Shown: positions 40,552 through 49,290 of the stretch, piece by piece
Layout: each line of letters begins with the position of its first letter
Position numbering within the stretch: the stretch's first letter is position 1
NCBI RefSeq assembly: GCF_900142475.1
Contig: NZ_FRAY01000002.1
Location: forward strand, 186,001 to 250,000
Direction: 5' to 3'
Source: Fibrobacter sp. UWH4
GTDB lineage: Bacteria > Fibrobacterota > Fibrobacteria > Fibrobacterales > Fibrobacteraceae
DNA: 64,000 nt
Translations under genes and position numbers: made by a program
The notes under the pieces: generated by a model
What the model was told of the DNA's origin: nothing
The model's input: only the letters and a program-made list of their open reading frames with translations
Database searches by the model: none

Positions 40552-41895
40552 ATGCCAAATAAATCATCAAAAAATTCAAGTAAAATTTCAGCAGACGTTT
40601 CGAATCCGTCCAACTGGAATTTTGGAACCAAGTGCTTACAGGCGGGCTGGAAGCCGAAAGTGGGCGAACCCCGCGTACTGCCGATTTTCCAGTCAACCAC
40701 TTACAAGTACGAAGATGTTGACGAAGTAGAACGTCTTTTCGCCCTCAAGCAGTCGGGCAATAAGTATACGCGTACGGGCAACCCGACGGTAGCGGCTTTT
40801 GAAGCAAAAATTACCGAGTTGGAAGGCGGCGTGGGCGCTGTCGCAACGGCTTCGGGACAGTCGGCCGTATTGCTCGCTATTTCGAATTTGGTCAAGGCAG
40901 GCGATCATATCGTAGCCTCTAAGGCGGTGTATGGCGGGACCTATACACTGCTTGATGTTCGACTTTCAAAGCTCGGCGTCGAAACCACCTTCATTGACCC
41001 GGAAGCCCCTATCGCAGAACTTCGCAAGGCATTCCGCCCAAACACTAAGCTTGTCTTCGGCGAAACCATTGGTAACCCGGCGCTTGGCGTTCTGGATTTT
41101 GAAAAGTTCTCGAAGCTTGCCAAGGAATTTGACGTGCCGTTCCTTGTGGATAATACCCTTGCGACACCGTTCTTGGTGAAGCCCTTAAAGCATGGCGCAA
41201 ACATCGTCATTCATTCAGCAACCAAGTACATTGATGGTCATGCCATCGCCTTGGGCGGTGTCGTGATTGACGGCGGCAATTACAACTGGAATAACGGAAA
41301 GTTCCCGGATCTCGTCAATCCCGATGCGCAGTACGCAAATACTTCTTATACTGAAAAGTTCGGCCGCGCCGCCTACATTGTCAAGGCCCGCGCTCAGTTT
41401 TTGCGCGATTTCGGGGCCGCCCAGAGTCCGTTCAACGCATTCCTTTTGAACTTGGGCCTTGAAACTCTGCATTTGCGCATGCCGCAGCACAGTTCTAACG
41501 CTTTGGCCTTGGCGGAATACCTCTCCAAGCATCCGGCGGTAAACTGGGTCAACTATCCGGCGCTCAAATCTAGCCCGAACAGCAAGCGCATTCGCAAGTA
41601 TTTCGATTACCAGGGCGGAAGCGGCGTGCTGACCTTTGGCCTCAAGGGGGGCAAGGCTGCCATTCGCTCGTTCGTGAAGGCCTTGAAAGTTGCTGCCTTG
41701 GTGGTGCATGTGGGCGATGCTCGCACAAGCGTGCTGCACCCGGCAACAAGTACACATTCCCAGCTTTCGCCGAAGGACAGGCTTGCCGCAGGAATCCCTG
41801 ACGACATGATTCGCGTATCCGTCGGCATCGAAGACCCGCGCGACATTATCGCCGATTTTGAACAGGCAATTAAGGCAAGTACAACAAAGCATTAA
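40552..41895 (+). CDS. metY: O-acetylhomoserine sulfhydrylase, paralogue 3
   Basis: A 447-residue PLP enzyme with PLP lysine K225 in HSATKYIDGHA. Other marks are SGQSAVLLAISN and FLVDNTLATPFLV. It resembles paralogue 1 in the active-site segment but has a longer, Ser/Lys-rich N-terminus. ATG 40552 lies 8 bases after AAGGAGAG; a GTG at 40543 overlaps that site and is rejected. It shares the sulfur-regulon promoter and an operon with a sulfonate-type binding protein, so it may form methionine from methanethiol or another organosulfur product. Specificity cannot be read from sequence. Confidence 0.88.
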   Translation: MPNKSSKNSSKISADVSNPSNWNFGTKCLQAGWKPKVGEPRVLPIFQSTTYKYEDVDEVERLFALKQSGNKYTRTGNPTVAAFEAKITELEGGVGAVATASGQSAVLLAISNLVKAGDHIVASKAVYGGTYTLLDVRLSKLGVETTFIDPEAPIAELRKAFRPNTKLVFGETIGNPALGVLDFEKFSKLAKEFDVPFLVDNTLATPFLVKPLKHGANIVIHSATKYIDGHAIALGGVVIDGGNYNWNNGKFPDLVNPDAQYANTSYTEKFGRAAYIVKARAQFLRDFGAAQSPFNAFLLNLGLETLHLRMPQHSSNALALAEYLSKHPAVNWVNYPALKSSPNSKRIRKYFDYQGGSGVLTFGLKGGKAAIRSFVKALKVAALVVHVGDARTSVLHPATSTHSQLSPKDRLAAGIPDDMIRVSVGIEDPRDIIADFEQAIKASTTKH

Positions 41896-41911
41896 TCATA
41901 GGAGATTTTAA

Positions 41912-42940
41912 ATGAAATTCATCCAAACATTACTATCGTTCGCAACTATTTTCACTTTGGGTTTTGCATTCTCCGCTTGCGAAGAAGAAAAATCCGAGAA
42001 GGCTGCCGCTACCAATGAATCTGCTTTCAAATTCGGTACCGTCGAAATTCCCGTTTCCGATGGAACCCTTTGCATCGCGCCGTTCTTTGTCGCTAAAGAA
42101 AAAGGATTCTTTGCTAAAGAAGGCGTCGATGTAAAATTCGTGTCGGCGAATGCCGAAACCCGCAAAATCGGGCTCAACAACGGAACCTATCCGATTACAA
42201 ACTCCGACTTCGCCTTTTTCCAGTCCGTCGAGAACGGAGTGAACATCAAGGTGGTCGAAGGATTCCACGTCGGATGCATTCATCTGCTTGTTAAGAAGGG
42301 CTCGCCGATTCGCTCTGCGCTAGATTTGAAGGGCAAAAAGATAGCAGTGAATGCTATTGGTGCTACTCCGCACCAGGCCGCAACACTTTGGCTTGAAGCA
42401 AACGGCGTTTCTGCTATAAACGATGTTCAATTCTTGCCCTATGCCGATGGCAACTTGGCGCTCGAGGCCTTGGAACGCGGGCAGGTCGAAGCGGTATCAC
42501 TTTGGGACCCGCTAGGAAGCCTTGCCGCAGTTGACGGTCGCGCCGATGTGCTGATGGATTTGGCAACAGACCCCGTTTTTGCCGGTCGCTATTGCTGTTT
42601 CTATTATGTTTCGGGAGTCCTTCTGGAAAAGGAACCGGAAAAGATCAAGGCTCTCCTCCGCGCTCTTGAACAGGCTCACACCTGGATCAGCGAACATCCG
42701 GAAGAAACCGTAGAACTTATGCAGGCAGGCAAGCACTCCGCCATCGAAGACAAGGAATTCGCAACCGCACTCATCAAGTCGTACGAATACCAATCTCCTG
42801 AACAAAAGGCAAAGAGCGGCCGCAACCTGAAAGCTGATCTGCACTACTTTGCAGACCTGCTGCATAAGGTCGGATACCTGCAGCTGAACGCCGACGAATT
42901 CACCGAAAAAATCTATCGTGAAGTCGACTGGCATCAGTAA
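41912..42940 (+). CDS. Substrate-binding lipoprotein, sulfonate/nitrate/taurine type
   Basis: A 342-residue lipoprotein: signal segment then GFAFSAC with Cys near 23. The body is an SsuA/TauA/NMT1-type binding protein with ELIPVS-like first strand (GTVEIPVSDGTLCIAPFFVA), DLKGKKIAVNAIGATPHQAA and a hinge near residue 200. No permease or ATPase adjoins. The SsuBC-like pair at 15696-17483 lacks a binding protein, and this protein may serve it. It is 16 bases after metY3 and precedes a very strong terminator. Probable ligand: an organosulfur anion. Confidence 0.82.
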   Translation: MKFIQTLLSFATIFTLGFAFSACEEEKSEKAAATNESAFKFGTVEIPVSDGTLCIAPFFVAKEKGFFAKEGVDVKFVSANAETRKIGLNNGTYPITNSDFAFFQSVENGVNIKVVEGFHVGCIHLLVKKGSPIRSALDLKGKKIAVNAIGATPHQAATLWLEANGVSAINDVQFLPYADGNLALEALERGQVEAVSLWDPLGSLAAVDGRADVLMDLATDPVFAGRYCCFYYVSGVLLEKEPEKIKALLRALEQAHTWISEHPEETVELMQAGKHSAIEDKEFATALIKSYEYQSPEQKAKSGRNLKADLHYFADLLHKVGYLQLNADEFTEKIYREVDWHQ

Positions 42941-42986
42941 TAAATTGTACTCCTAAATCCCTGTGCATTACTCTCCGCGCAGGTAC

Positions 42987-43019
42987 CCCTCGGCAGCATT
43001 AGCTGCCGAGGGTGTTTTT
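42987..43019 (+). terminator. Strong terminator of the metY3 operon
   Basis: CCCTCGGCAGC and GCTGCCGAGGG form a perfect 11-base stem with an ATTA loop, followed by TGTTTTTA. Confidence 0.9.
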
Positions 43020-43169
43020 ATAGAGCGGACATCATTCGAAGCGAAAGTGTCATTCTAAGCGAAGGCGTGAAACGCCGAAGTCGATATACGACACTAGACA
43101 CTTTAGTGGCAAAGTGGAGTTATCCACTATGTGGAAGAATCTAGGGCATTTTTATTCTGTGTACAAAAA

Positions 43170-43193
43170 AAGGCTCGTCGTTTGACGAGCCTT
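43170..43193 (-). terminator. Terminator of metK
   Basis: AAGGCTCGTC and GACGAGCCTT form a perfect 10-base stem followed on the minus strand by seven T. It lies 26 bases after the metK stop. The bases 43020-43160 between the two terminators resemble intergenic repeat sequence (GGCGTGAAACGCC hairpin) and hold no gene. Confidence 0.88.
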
Positions 43194-43218
43194 AATCTTT
43201 TTGCTAGAGAGAATTCGC

Positions 43219-44409
43219 TTATGCTTTGGCGAGTTTCTTCAAAGTTGCAGCCTTGTCCGTCTTTTCCCAAGTGAAGCGTGCACCGGTGCGGCCGAAATGG
43301 CCGAGCGCAGCAGTTGCCTGATAGCCGGGCTTTTTCAGGTCGAGCATCTTCACGATGCCGGCCGGAGAAAGGTCGAAAGTTTTCTTTACGATTTCTTCAA
43401 TCTTGCGGTCATCAATCTTGCCGGTCTTGAAAGTATTTACCAACACAGACACCGGCTTGGAATAACCGATAGCGTAGGCAAGCTGCACTTCGCAACGATC
43501 TGCAAGGCCCGCGGCAACGATATTCTTTGCCACATAGCGAGCGGCGTAAGCGGCACTGCGGTCCACCTTACTCGGGTCCTTGCCGCTGAAAGCGCCACCA
43601 CCGTGACGGCCCATGCCGCCGTAGGTGTCGACGATAATTTTACGGCCCGTCAGGCCGCAGTCACCATGCGGGCCACCAATCACGAATTTACCCGTCGGAT
43701 TGATGAGGAAGCGAGTCTTCTTGTCCAAAAGCTTGGCCGGAATCACCTTCTTGATGAGTTTTTCGACGATTTCCTTTTCGATTGTAGAATGCTTGAGTTC
43801 CTTGCCGTTCACGAATTTATCGTGCTGGGTGCTGACCACCACGGTATCGACGCGCACGGGCTTGTCGTTTTCGTCGTATTCGACAGTCACCTGCGATTTT
43901 GCATCAGGACGGAGCCACTTGATTTTGCCGGATTCGCGGAGGTTCTGGATTTCTTCCATGAGCTTGTGTGCCAAGCTAATCGGAAGCGGCATCAGTTCCT
44001 TGGTTTCGTTCACGGCATAACCGAACATCATGCCCTGATCGCCTGCGCCCTGCTTGTCATCTTCCTTGCCTTCGGCAGCCTTGGCGTCAACACCCTGAGC
44101 AATATCGGGAGACTGCTTATCTACGGCGACGAGCACGGAGCAGCCCTTGTAATCAAAAGCAAGTTCCGGGTTCACATAACCGATGCTCTTAATAGTCTTG
44201 CGTGCAATCTGCTGGTAGTCAATTACGGCCTTGGTGGTAATTTCGCCAGAGATAACGACCAGACCGGTGTTGGCAAGTGTTTCGCAAGCCACACGGCTGT
44301 TCGGGTCTTGGGCGAGGCAGGCGTCGAGAATTGCATCCGAGATCTGGTCGCAAACTTTGTCGGGGTGTCCCTTGGACACCGATTCAGAAGTAAAGAGATA
44401 ATGTGCCAT
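43219..44409 (-). CDS. metK: S-adenosylmethionine synthetase
   Basis: A 396-residue enzyme that joins ATP and methionine into SAM. The conserved [12 protein letters not shown] and the P-loop-like [16 protein letters not shown] are complete, along with [17 protein letters not shown] at the N-terminus. Length is as usual. It stands alone with its own consensus promoter (44507-44535) and terminator, so is probably constitutive. It is divergent from the methyltransferase/cupin operon, which would use its product. Confidence 0.96.
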   Translation of the reverse strand: MAHYLFTSESVSKGHPDKVCDQISDAILDACLAQDPNSRVACETLANTGLVVISGEITTKAVIDYQQIARKTIKSIGYVNPELAFDYKGCSVLVAVDKQSPDIAQGVDAKAAEGKEDDKQGAGDQGMMFGYAVNETKELMPLPISLAHKLMEEIQNLRESGKIKWLRPDAKSQVTVEYDENDKPVRVDTVVVSTQHDKFVNGKELKHSTIEKEIVEKLIKKVIPAKLLDKKTRFLINPTGKFVIGGPHGDCGLTGRKIIVDTYGGMGRHGGGAFSGKDPSKVDRSAAYAARYVAKNIVAAGLADRCEVQLAYAIGYSKPVSVLVNTFKTGKIDDRKIEEIVKKTFDLSPAGIVKMLDLKKPGYQATAALGHFGRTGARFTWEKTDKAATLKKLAKA

Positions 44410-44506
44410 TGTGTTAGGCTCCTTTTGTTAACAGCACCGAAAAGAACGTCGCATTTTTGAGCATTCCCAAGCGCTGAAAAAACGTGGTTTAAATTTCTTA
44501 TGCATA

Positions 44507-44535
44507 AATCTACATAAACGCATAAATGTTGTCAA
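44507..44535 (-). promoter_or_regulatory. Promoter of metK
   Basis: Minus strand TTGACA (44530-44535), 17 bases, TAGATT (44507-44512). It gives a 5' leader of about 90 bases. The consensus -35 box contrasts with the TTGGAC of the sulfur-regulon promoters. Confidence 0.55.
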
Positions 44536-44554
44536 GTGAAAAACACGATTTTTC

Positions 44555-44624
44555 CTTATATAAAAAATTGATAGCAAGCGCTAGGAATTTTGTATTAGAC
44601 GCAGCAATAGGCAACATCTATATT
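44555..44624 (+). promoter_or_regulatory. Sulfur-regulon promoter H (methyltransferase-cupin)
   Basis: CTTATATAAAAA, TTGATAGC, TTTTGTATTAGAC (-35 TTAGAC at 44595-44600), 18-base spacer, TATATT (44619-44624), then TGCAC. Confidence 0.75.
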
Positions 44625-44653
44625 TGCACTCAAAAAAGCGAGGTTATCTATAA

Positions 44654-45613
44654 ATGAGTATTTTAGTCGACATTAAAAAGTATCTGACTTTAGATGGTGC
44701 GCCGAAGCACGTTCAAGATTATCTTTCTGTGGCAGTAACGGATCACGCCTACTTGCCAAAAACCGAAGATATTACTAGCGATTGGGTCGCCTACATTGCG
44801 GCTCCGGCATTCAAACTGATCCGTGAAAATCTAGGACACGATGTAGAAGCATTCGCTTCGATCGGTACAGGTTCCGGTATCGATGTCTTGACGGGCATCG
44901 AACTTTTGGGCGCAAAACGCGTAGGCTTTACTGACTTGCAAAAAAGCGTAGTAACTGCCGCCGCCGAGAATATCAAGAAGAATTTGAAGAATGCAGATTC
45001 GGTTGAATTGGAATTCGGTGCAGGCGACTTGTTGCAACCTCTTCAAAATGGCAAGCGCCGTTACGACGTGATTTACGAGAATCTGCCCAATGTTCCGCTG
45101 ACGGACAACACCAAGATTGAAGACAAACGAAACAGCGGCCATTACCTAGAAAAACGTGTAGAAGCGATTCCAGAATTTGTGCACGAACAGATGCTGGATT
45201 TGCATTATCTGGCACTCAAGCAGGCACGCGATTACCTGGCCGACAAGGGTGCGGTCTATTCGACACTCGGTGGACGCGTACCGCTCAGTGCGTTTATCAA
45301 GCTCGGCGAATTGGCGGGCCTATCTTCTGAAATCTTTACTTATTCCTGGAAGGTGCAGGCGGAACCCGAAGACGTGATTTCGGGCTATGCCGCGCAAGAA
45401 AAGGCGGGGCTCGGACCGTTCCGGTTCTACCGTGCAGCAGACTTGCAAAAAGCATTCGCCAGCATTTCGGTGAAGGAATCCGGCAAGAACGCTTTCGAAA
45501 TCGAAAAGTCGCTGGAGTCGTCAAAACTTACAGCTACAGAAGCCTACGAAGCATTCCGAAAGGGCGAAGTTATCGGCCACACCGTTGCCGTATTGAAATC
45601 AAGTGCTAAGTAA
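44654..45613 (+). CDS. Class I SAM-dependent methyltransferase
   Basis: A 319-residue methyltransferase. The SAM site is SIGTGSGIDVLTGIELLGA near residues 69-87, followed by an acidic strand end in VGFTDLQ. ENLPNVP near residue 145 occupies the place of the NPPY-type catalytic motif. A later region has LGGRVPLSAFIKLGELAG, then KVQAEPEDVISGYAAQE, which in order and spacing recalls the methyltransferase domain of plant methionine S-methyltransferase and bacterial MmtN; this is a memory-based comparison and weak. It lies 15 bases before a DMSP-lyase-family cupin under promoter H. A small organosulfur substrate is likely. Confidence 0.6.
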   Translation: MSILVDIKKYLTLDGAPKHVQDYLSVAVTDHAYLPKTEDITSDWVAYIAAPAFKLIRENLGHDVEAFASIGTGSGIDVLTGIELLGAKRVGFTDLQKSVVTAAAENIKKNLKNADSVELEFGAGDLLQPLQNGKRRYDVIYENLPNVPLTDNTKIEDKRNSGHYLEKRVEAIPEFVHEQMLDLHYLALKQARDYLADKGAVYSTLGGRVPLSAFIKLGELAGLSSEIFTYSWKVQAEPEDVISGYAAQEKAGLGPFRFYRAADLQKAFASISVKESGKNAFEIEKSLESSKLTATEAYEAFRKGEVIGHTVAVLKSSAK

Positions 45614-45628
45614 AACGAGTGTATTTTG

Positions 45629-46231
45629 ATGCAAGATTTTATCGCCCGTTTAATTGAAGAATCGAAGCGATTTCTGAATGAACGCGCCCAAATCGATGAC
45701 GACATCGGGCGCGAAGCTGCGAAATTTGTTGAGCGCGAAATTCCCTCCCCCAGCGGAACTTTCAAAAAAAGCGATTCTCCACTGATTCGCTGGATTGAAG
45801 ACTCCGCAAAACATGGATGTTCAGAGACTGCAAATTTGTTAAACGCGTTAAAGCCCGCGCTCCCCTTTTTGCCGTGGAAGTATAATTACGAGCCTCGCGC
45901 CGATATGCCCGATTTAGGAAACCGTATGGGCTGGGGAGAAATCCTCGGGCCCGAAGCGCCGTACCATGACGATCATTTTTGTTTCGGTTTTACGCTTCTC
46001 GGAAAGAATACCTTATACCCGGCGCATTATCACCCCGCCACGGAACTTTATGTGGTGCTTTCGGGCCTTGCCGTTTGGACATTAGACGGCGTTTCAAAAG
46101 TCCGCGGCCCCGGAGAATTTATTCTGCACCCGTCAAACCACGTACATTCCATGCAAACAAAAGACGAGCCGTTGCTTGCGCTTTACACGTGGAGCGGCGA
46201 AGATGTCGAGACTCTCTCAAAGTACGTGTGA
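45629..46231 (+). CDS. Cupin of the DMSP lyase (DddL/DddQ-like) family
   Basis: A 200-residue single-cupin protein. The first cupin motif includes PAHYHPATELYVVLSG near residues 131-146, with the metal-binding His, His and Glu; the second includes ILHPSNHVHSM with a further His. The lead-in GPEAPYHDDHFCFGFTLLG is characteristic of proteins annotated as dimethylsulfoniopropionate lyase family. Known members cleave DMSP to dimethyl sulfide and acrylate, but many family members have untested activities. ATG 45629 is used. The gene is translationally close to the methyltransferase. Together they could make and cleave a sulfonium compound. Confidence 0.7.
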   Translation: MQDFIARLIEESKRFLNERAQIDDDIGREAAKFVEREIPSPSGTFKKSDSPLIRWIEDSAKHGCSETANLLNALKPALPFLPWKYNYEPRADMPDLGNRMGWGEILGPEAPYHDDHFCFGFTLLGKNTLYPAHYHPATELYVVLSGLAVWTLDGVSKVRGPGEFILHPSNHVHSMQTKDEPLLALYTWSGEDVETLSKYV

Positions 46232-46246
46232 TTGAAATAATCCTTT

Positions 46247-47671
46247 TTAGTTGCACAGGCCCGCAAGTATCTCCACCGCTTTTTGCATGTTCGTTTTATC
46301 GACCGACGAGTAGTTCACGACAAACTTGTGCTGCGACGGCTTCGCCTCAAAATAATACTCCGAAAGGGCGCGGATGTTTACCCCGCGAAATCGGGCGCGG
46401 TTGCAGAATTCTATATCGGAACATTTCGTGTTCACTTCCAAGATAAAGTGGAGGCCAGCGTCTTCTTCGTAAATTCGGGCGACATTCGAAAGCCTGCTCT
46501 TGCGGATAGCCGACAGGAGCATATCGCGCTTGGCCCGGTACAGATTGCGCATGCGGTTGATGTGCGTCTCGTAGTAACCGAAATCAATGAACCTGGCCAT
46601 TACATACTGATCAAGATTCGAAACCGTACACGAATAGAACGAAAGTTTGTCATGGAATTTCTCGGCAAGATGCGGCGGGAGCACCATATAACTGAGGCGA
46701 ATCGCAGAAGTCATCGTCTTGGAAAAGGTGTTCAGGTAAATCACCTTTTCGGTAACATCAATGTTCTGTAATGCGGGGATGGGTTTTCCGATCATGCGGA
46801 ATTCGCTGTCATAGTCATCTTCGACGATGTAGCGATTTGGGGATTCTGCCGCCCAACTGAGCAAGCGATAGCGTTCGCCGACGGGCATCACCATCCCTGT
46901 CGGAAAATGGTGCGCTGGGGAAATATGCACGACATCGACGTCAGATTTCTTGACGGAGTCTACGAAACTTTCTGCCGCAATGGGAATATGACACACCTTG
47001 ACGCCGTATTGGCTATACAGTTTTGAAATTTTGCCCCAGCCAGGGTCTTCTACGCCATAGCACTTGTCAAATCCGAGCAATTGTACTAGCAAGCCATAAA
47101 GGTAATCAGTTCCGGCACCAATGACAATCTGTTCGGGCGACACCTGGATATTTCTGAATTCGCGAAGCATACGAGCGATGGCTCGGCGAAGTTCCAGTGA
47201 GCCCATTCCCGGAGAAACTTGCAACAAATCGTTCTGCCTTTCGCAAAGGACCTCGCGAGTGATTTTTGCCCAAGTGGTAAAGGGAAACGCCTCGATGTCG
47301 GCACCGTTGCTTGCGAAATCGGCGAGATATTTCGGGTTGATATGTTCTGATTCATCGGATGGTTCTGCGTGGATTCTGCGCGTGCGGGGTTTCTTGCGGT
47401 TCCGATGGACTTGCGCATTAGCCGCGGCATTTATGTCTACAACAAAGAAGCCTTTTTTAGGGAGCGAGTAGATATAGCCTTCGGCGAGGAGCTGGGCGTA
47501 AGCGTTTTCAACGGTCACAACGCTAATGCCGAGATTCTGCGCGAGGTTGCGTTTGGAAGGGAGCTGTTCTTCAGCAAGGACGTTTCCGCTTACGATATCT
47601 TTTTTGATGCATTGGTAAAGGTAATGGTAGAGGCTGTTTGCTCCCGCTTTGGACATATCGTAAGTGAACAT
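46247..47671 (-). CDS. pdxR: MocR-family transcriptional regulator, PdxR-like
   Basis: A 474-residue protein with a GntR-type winged helix (about 10-75, KRNLAQNLGISVVTVENAYA) and a C-terminal class I aminotransferase-like domain. The PLP lysine region reads YLNTFSKTMTSAIRLSYMVL. MocR proteins of the PdxR kind sense PLP and regulate pdxST. Divergent position relative to pdxS, with repeated operator-like sites between them, supports that. ATG 47671 is preceded by AAGG; a longer frame reaching 47797 would cover the operators and is rejected. Confidence 0.88.
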   Translation of the reverse strand: MFTYDMSKAGANSLYHYLYQCIKKDIVSGNVLAEEQLPSKRNLAQNLGISVVTVENAYAQLLAEGYIYSLPKKGFFVVDINAAANAQVHRNRKKPRTRRIHAEPSDESEHINPKYLADFASNGADIEAFPFTTWAKITREVLCERQNDLLQVSPGMGSLELRRAIARMLREFRNIQVSPEQIVIGAGTDYLYGLLVQLLGFDKCYGVEDPGWGKISKLYSQYGVKVCHIPIAAESFVDSVKKSDVDVVHISPAHHFPTGMVMPVGERYRLLSWAAESPNRYIVEDDYDSEFRMIGKPIPALQNIDVTEKVIYLNTFSKTMTSAIRLSYMVLPPHLAEKFHDKLSFYSCTVSNLDQYVMARFIDFGYYETHINRMRNLYRAKRDMLLSAIRKSRLSNVARIYEEDAGLHFILEVNTKCSDIEFCNRARFRGVNIRALSEYYFEAKPSQHKFVVNYSSVDKTNMQKAVEILAGLCN

Positions 47672-47673
47672 GA

Positions 47674-47753
47674 AACTGACCTTATTAATATTGTTAATCT
47701 GATATTTAACTGACCTTATAAAAATAGTAAAAAACTGAATATTGTGCAGGTCA
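47674..47753. promoter_or_regulatory. Candidate PdxR operators
   Basis: AACTGACCTTAT occurs twice as an exact direct repeat (47674-47685 and 47708-47719, 34 bases apart). The inverse AGGTCA follows at 47748-47753. Two direct sites and one inverted site in the divergent region is the arrangement used by MocR/PdxR regulators. Confidence 0.6.
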
Positions 47754-47811
47754 AGCGAATGTTTTAAATTACAGCCTGAAATTAAACCATTCCACAACCA
47801 AGGAGATTTAC

Positions 47812-48690
47812 ATGTCTGACCAGAATCGTTACGAACTCAACAAAAACCTAGCCCAAATGCTCAAGGGTGGCGTCATTATGGATGTGACGACCCCCGAACA
47901 AGCCAAAATCGCCGAAGCCGCTGGGGCCGCCGCCGTGATGGCATTGGAACGCATCCCTGCCGACATCCGTGCCGCGGGCGGTGTATCGCGCATGAGCGAC
48001 CCCAAGATGATCAAAGGCATTCAGGAAGCCGTCTCTATCCCGGTCATGGCCAAATGCCGTATTGGCCACTTTGCCGAAGCGCAGATTTTGCAGGCTATCG
48101 AGATTGACTACATTGACGAAAGCGAAGTGCTTTCTCCTGCCGACGACATTTTCCACATCAACAAGCGCGAATTCGACGTGCCGTTTGTCTGCGGCGCGAA
48201 GGACTTAGGCGAAGCGCTGCGCCGTATCGAAGAAGGCGCGTCAATGATCCGTACCAAGGGCGAGCCGGGTACGGGCGACATCGTCCAGGCCGTGCGACAC
48301 ATGCGCCTGATGAACCAGGAAATCGCCCGCATTTCGAGTATGCGCGAAGACGAACTCTTTAACCGAGCCAAGGAACTCCAGGTGTCGTACGACCTGGTGC
48401 GCTTCGTTCACGACCACAAGAAACTCCCCGTGGTGAACTTCGCTGCCGGTGGTGTTGCCACCCCCGCCGATGCCGCCCTCATGATGCAACTCGGTGCCGA
48501 AGGCGTTTTCGTAGGCTCCGGTATCTTCAAGTCGGGTAACCCCGCCAAGCGTGCCGCTGCCATTGTGCAGGCTGTCACCAATTATACCGACGCAAAGCTG
48601 ATCGCCAAGCTTTCTGAAGACTTGGGCGAAGCCATGGTCGGTATCAATGAACAGGAAATCGCGCTGCTGATGGCCGAAAGGGGAAAGTAA
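47812..48690 (+). CDS. pdxS: Pyridoxal 5'-phosphate synthase, synthase subunit
   Basis: A 292-residue (beta/alpha)8 barrel that forms PLP from ribose 5-phosphate, glyceraldehyde 3-phosphate and ammonia. Highly conserved stretches include [20 protein letters not shown] and [20 protein letters not shown], with the phosphate-site [10 protein letters not shown]. It starts after AAGGAG. The last base of its stop codon is the first of pdxT. It supplies PLP to the many PLP enzymes here (three MetY, desulfurase, PatB-like, PabC domain). Confidence 0.96.
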   Translation: MSDQNRYELNKNLAQMLKGGVIMDVTTPEQAKIAEAAGAAAVMALERIPADIRAAGGVSRMSDPKMIKGIQEAVSIPVMAKCRIGHFAEAQILQAIEIDYIDESEVLSPADDIFHINKREFDVPFVCGAKDLGEALRRIEEGASMIRTKGEPGTGDIVQAVRHMRLMNQEIARISSMREDELFNRAKELQVSYDLVRFVHDHKKLPVVNFAAGGVATPADAALMMQLGAEGVFVGSGIFKSGNPAKRAAAIVQAVTNYTDAKLIAKLSEDLGEAMVGINEQEIALLMAERGK

Positions 48691-49277
48691 TGGGAATTAA
48701 CAAACCGCAAATTGGCGTACTCGCGGTGCAGGGGGCATTCATCGAACATGAACGCATTCTGCAATCGCTCGGCGCCGAAGTCTTTGAAATCAGGCAGTTA
48801 CGCGACCTTGACCGCCATTTAGACGGTCTTGTGCTCCCCGGTGGCGAAAGCACCGTGCAAGGAAAACTGCTCCACGATTTGGGGCTTTTTGAACCGCTCA
48901 AGAATCTCATTGAGAACGGACTCCCGACTTTAGGAACTTGCGCAGGATTGATTCTACTCGCTGACAATTTGAGTAACGATTCTCACACCTACTTCGGAAC
49001 ACTCCCCGCCACTGTTGAACGCAATGCATACGGTCGTCAACTCGGAAGTTTTTACGTCGAAGAAAACTTTGAAGAAATCGGAAAAATTCCGATGACATTC
49101 ATCCGCGCACCGCTTATTCAAAAAGTGGACGAGGGCGTCCAGGTTTTAGCAACTGTCAATGACCAAATTGTCGCTGTACGCTACAAAAATCAACTGGCCA
49201 TTTCGTTCCACCCGGAACTCAACGAAGACTTGCGCGTACATCGATATTTTTTGGAAATGATTTCTCATTTTTACTAA
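48690..49277 (+). CDS. pdxT: Pyridoxal 5'-phosphate synthase, glutaminase subunit
   Basis: A 195-residue class I glutamine amidotransferase that feeds ammonia to PdxS. The nucleophile Cys lies in LGTCAGLILLA, and the catalytic His-x-Glu in SFHPELNED. It starts within the pdxS stop (TAATG), implying coupled translation and equal amounts. Confidence 0.95.
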   Translation: MGINKPQIGVLAVQGAFIEHERILQSLGAEVFEIRQLRDLDRHLDGLVLPGGESTVQGKLLHDLGLFEPLKNLIENGLPTLGTCAGLILLADNLSNDSHTYFGTLPATVERNAYGRQLGSFYVEENFEEIGKIPMTFIRAPLIQKVDEGVQVLATVNDQIVAVRYKNQLAISFHPELNEDLRVHRYFLEMISHFY

Positions 49278-49290
49278 CTTTGGCCGCGCC

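Noticed and set aside
43201-44460. Plus-strand frame of 419 codons opposite metK
   Set aside because: metK is unmistakable on the minus strand, and its terminator and promoter agree with that strand.
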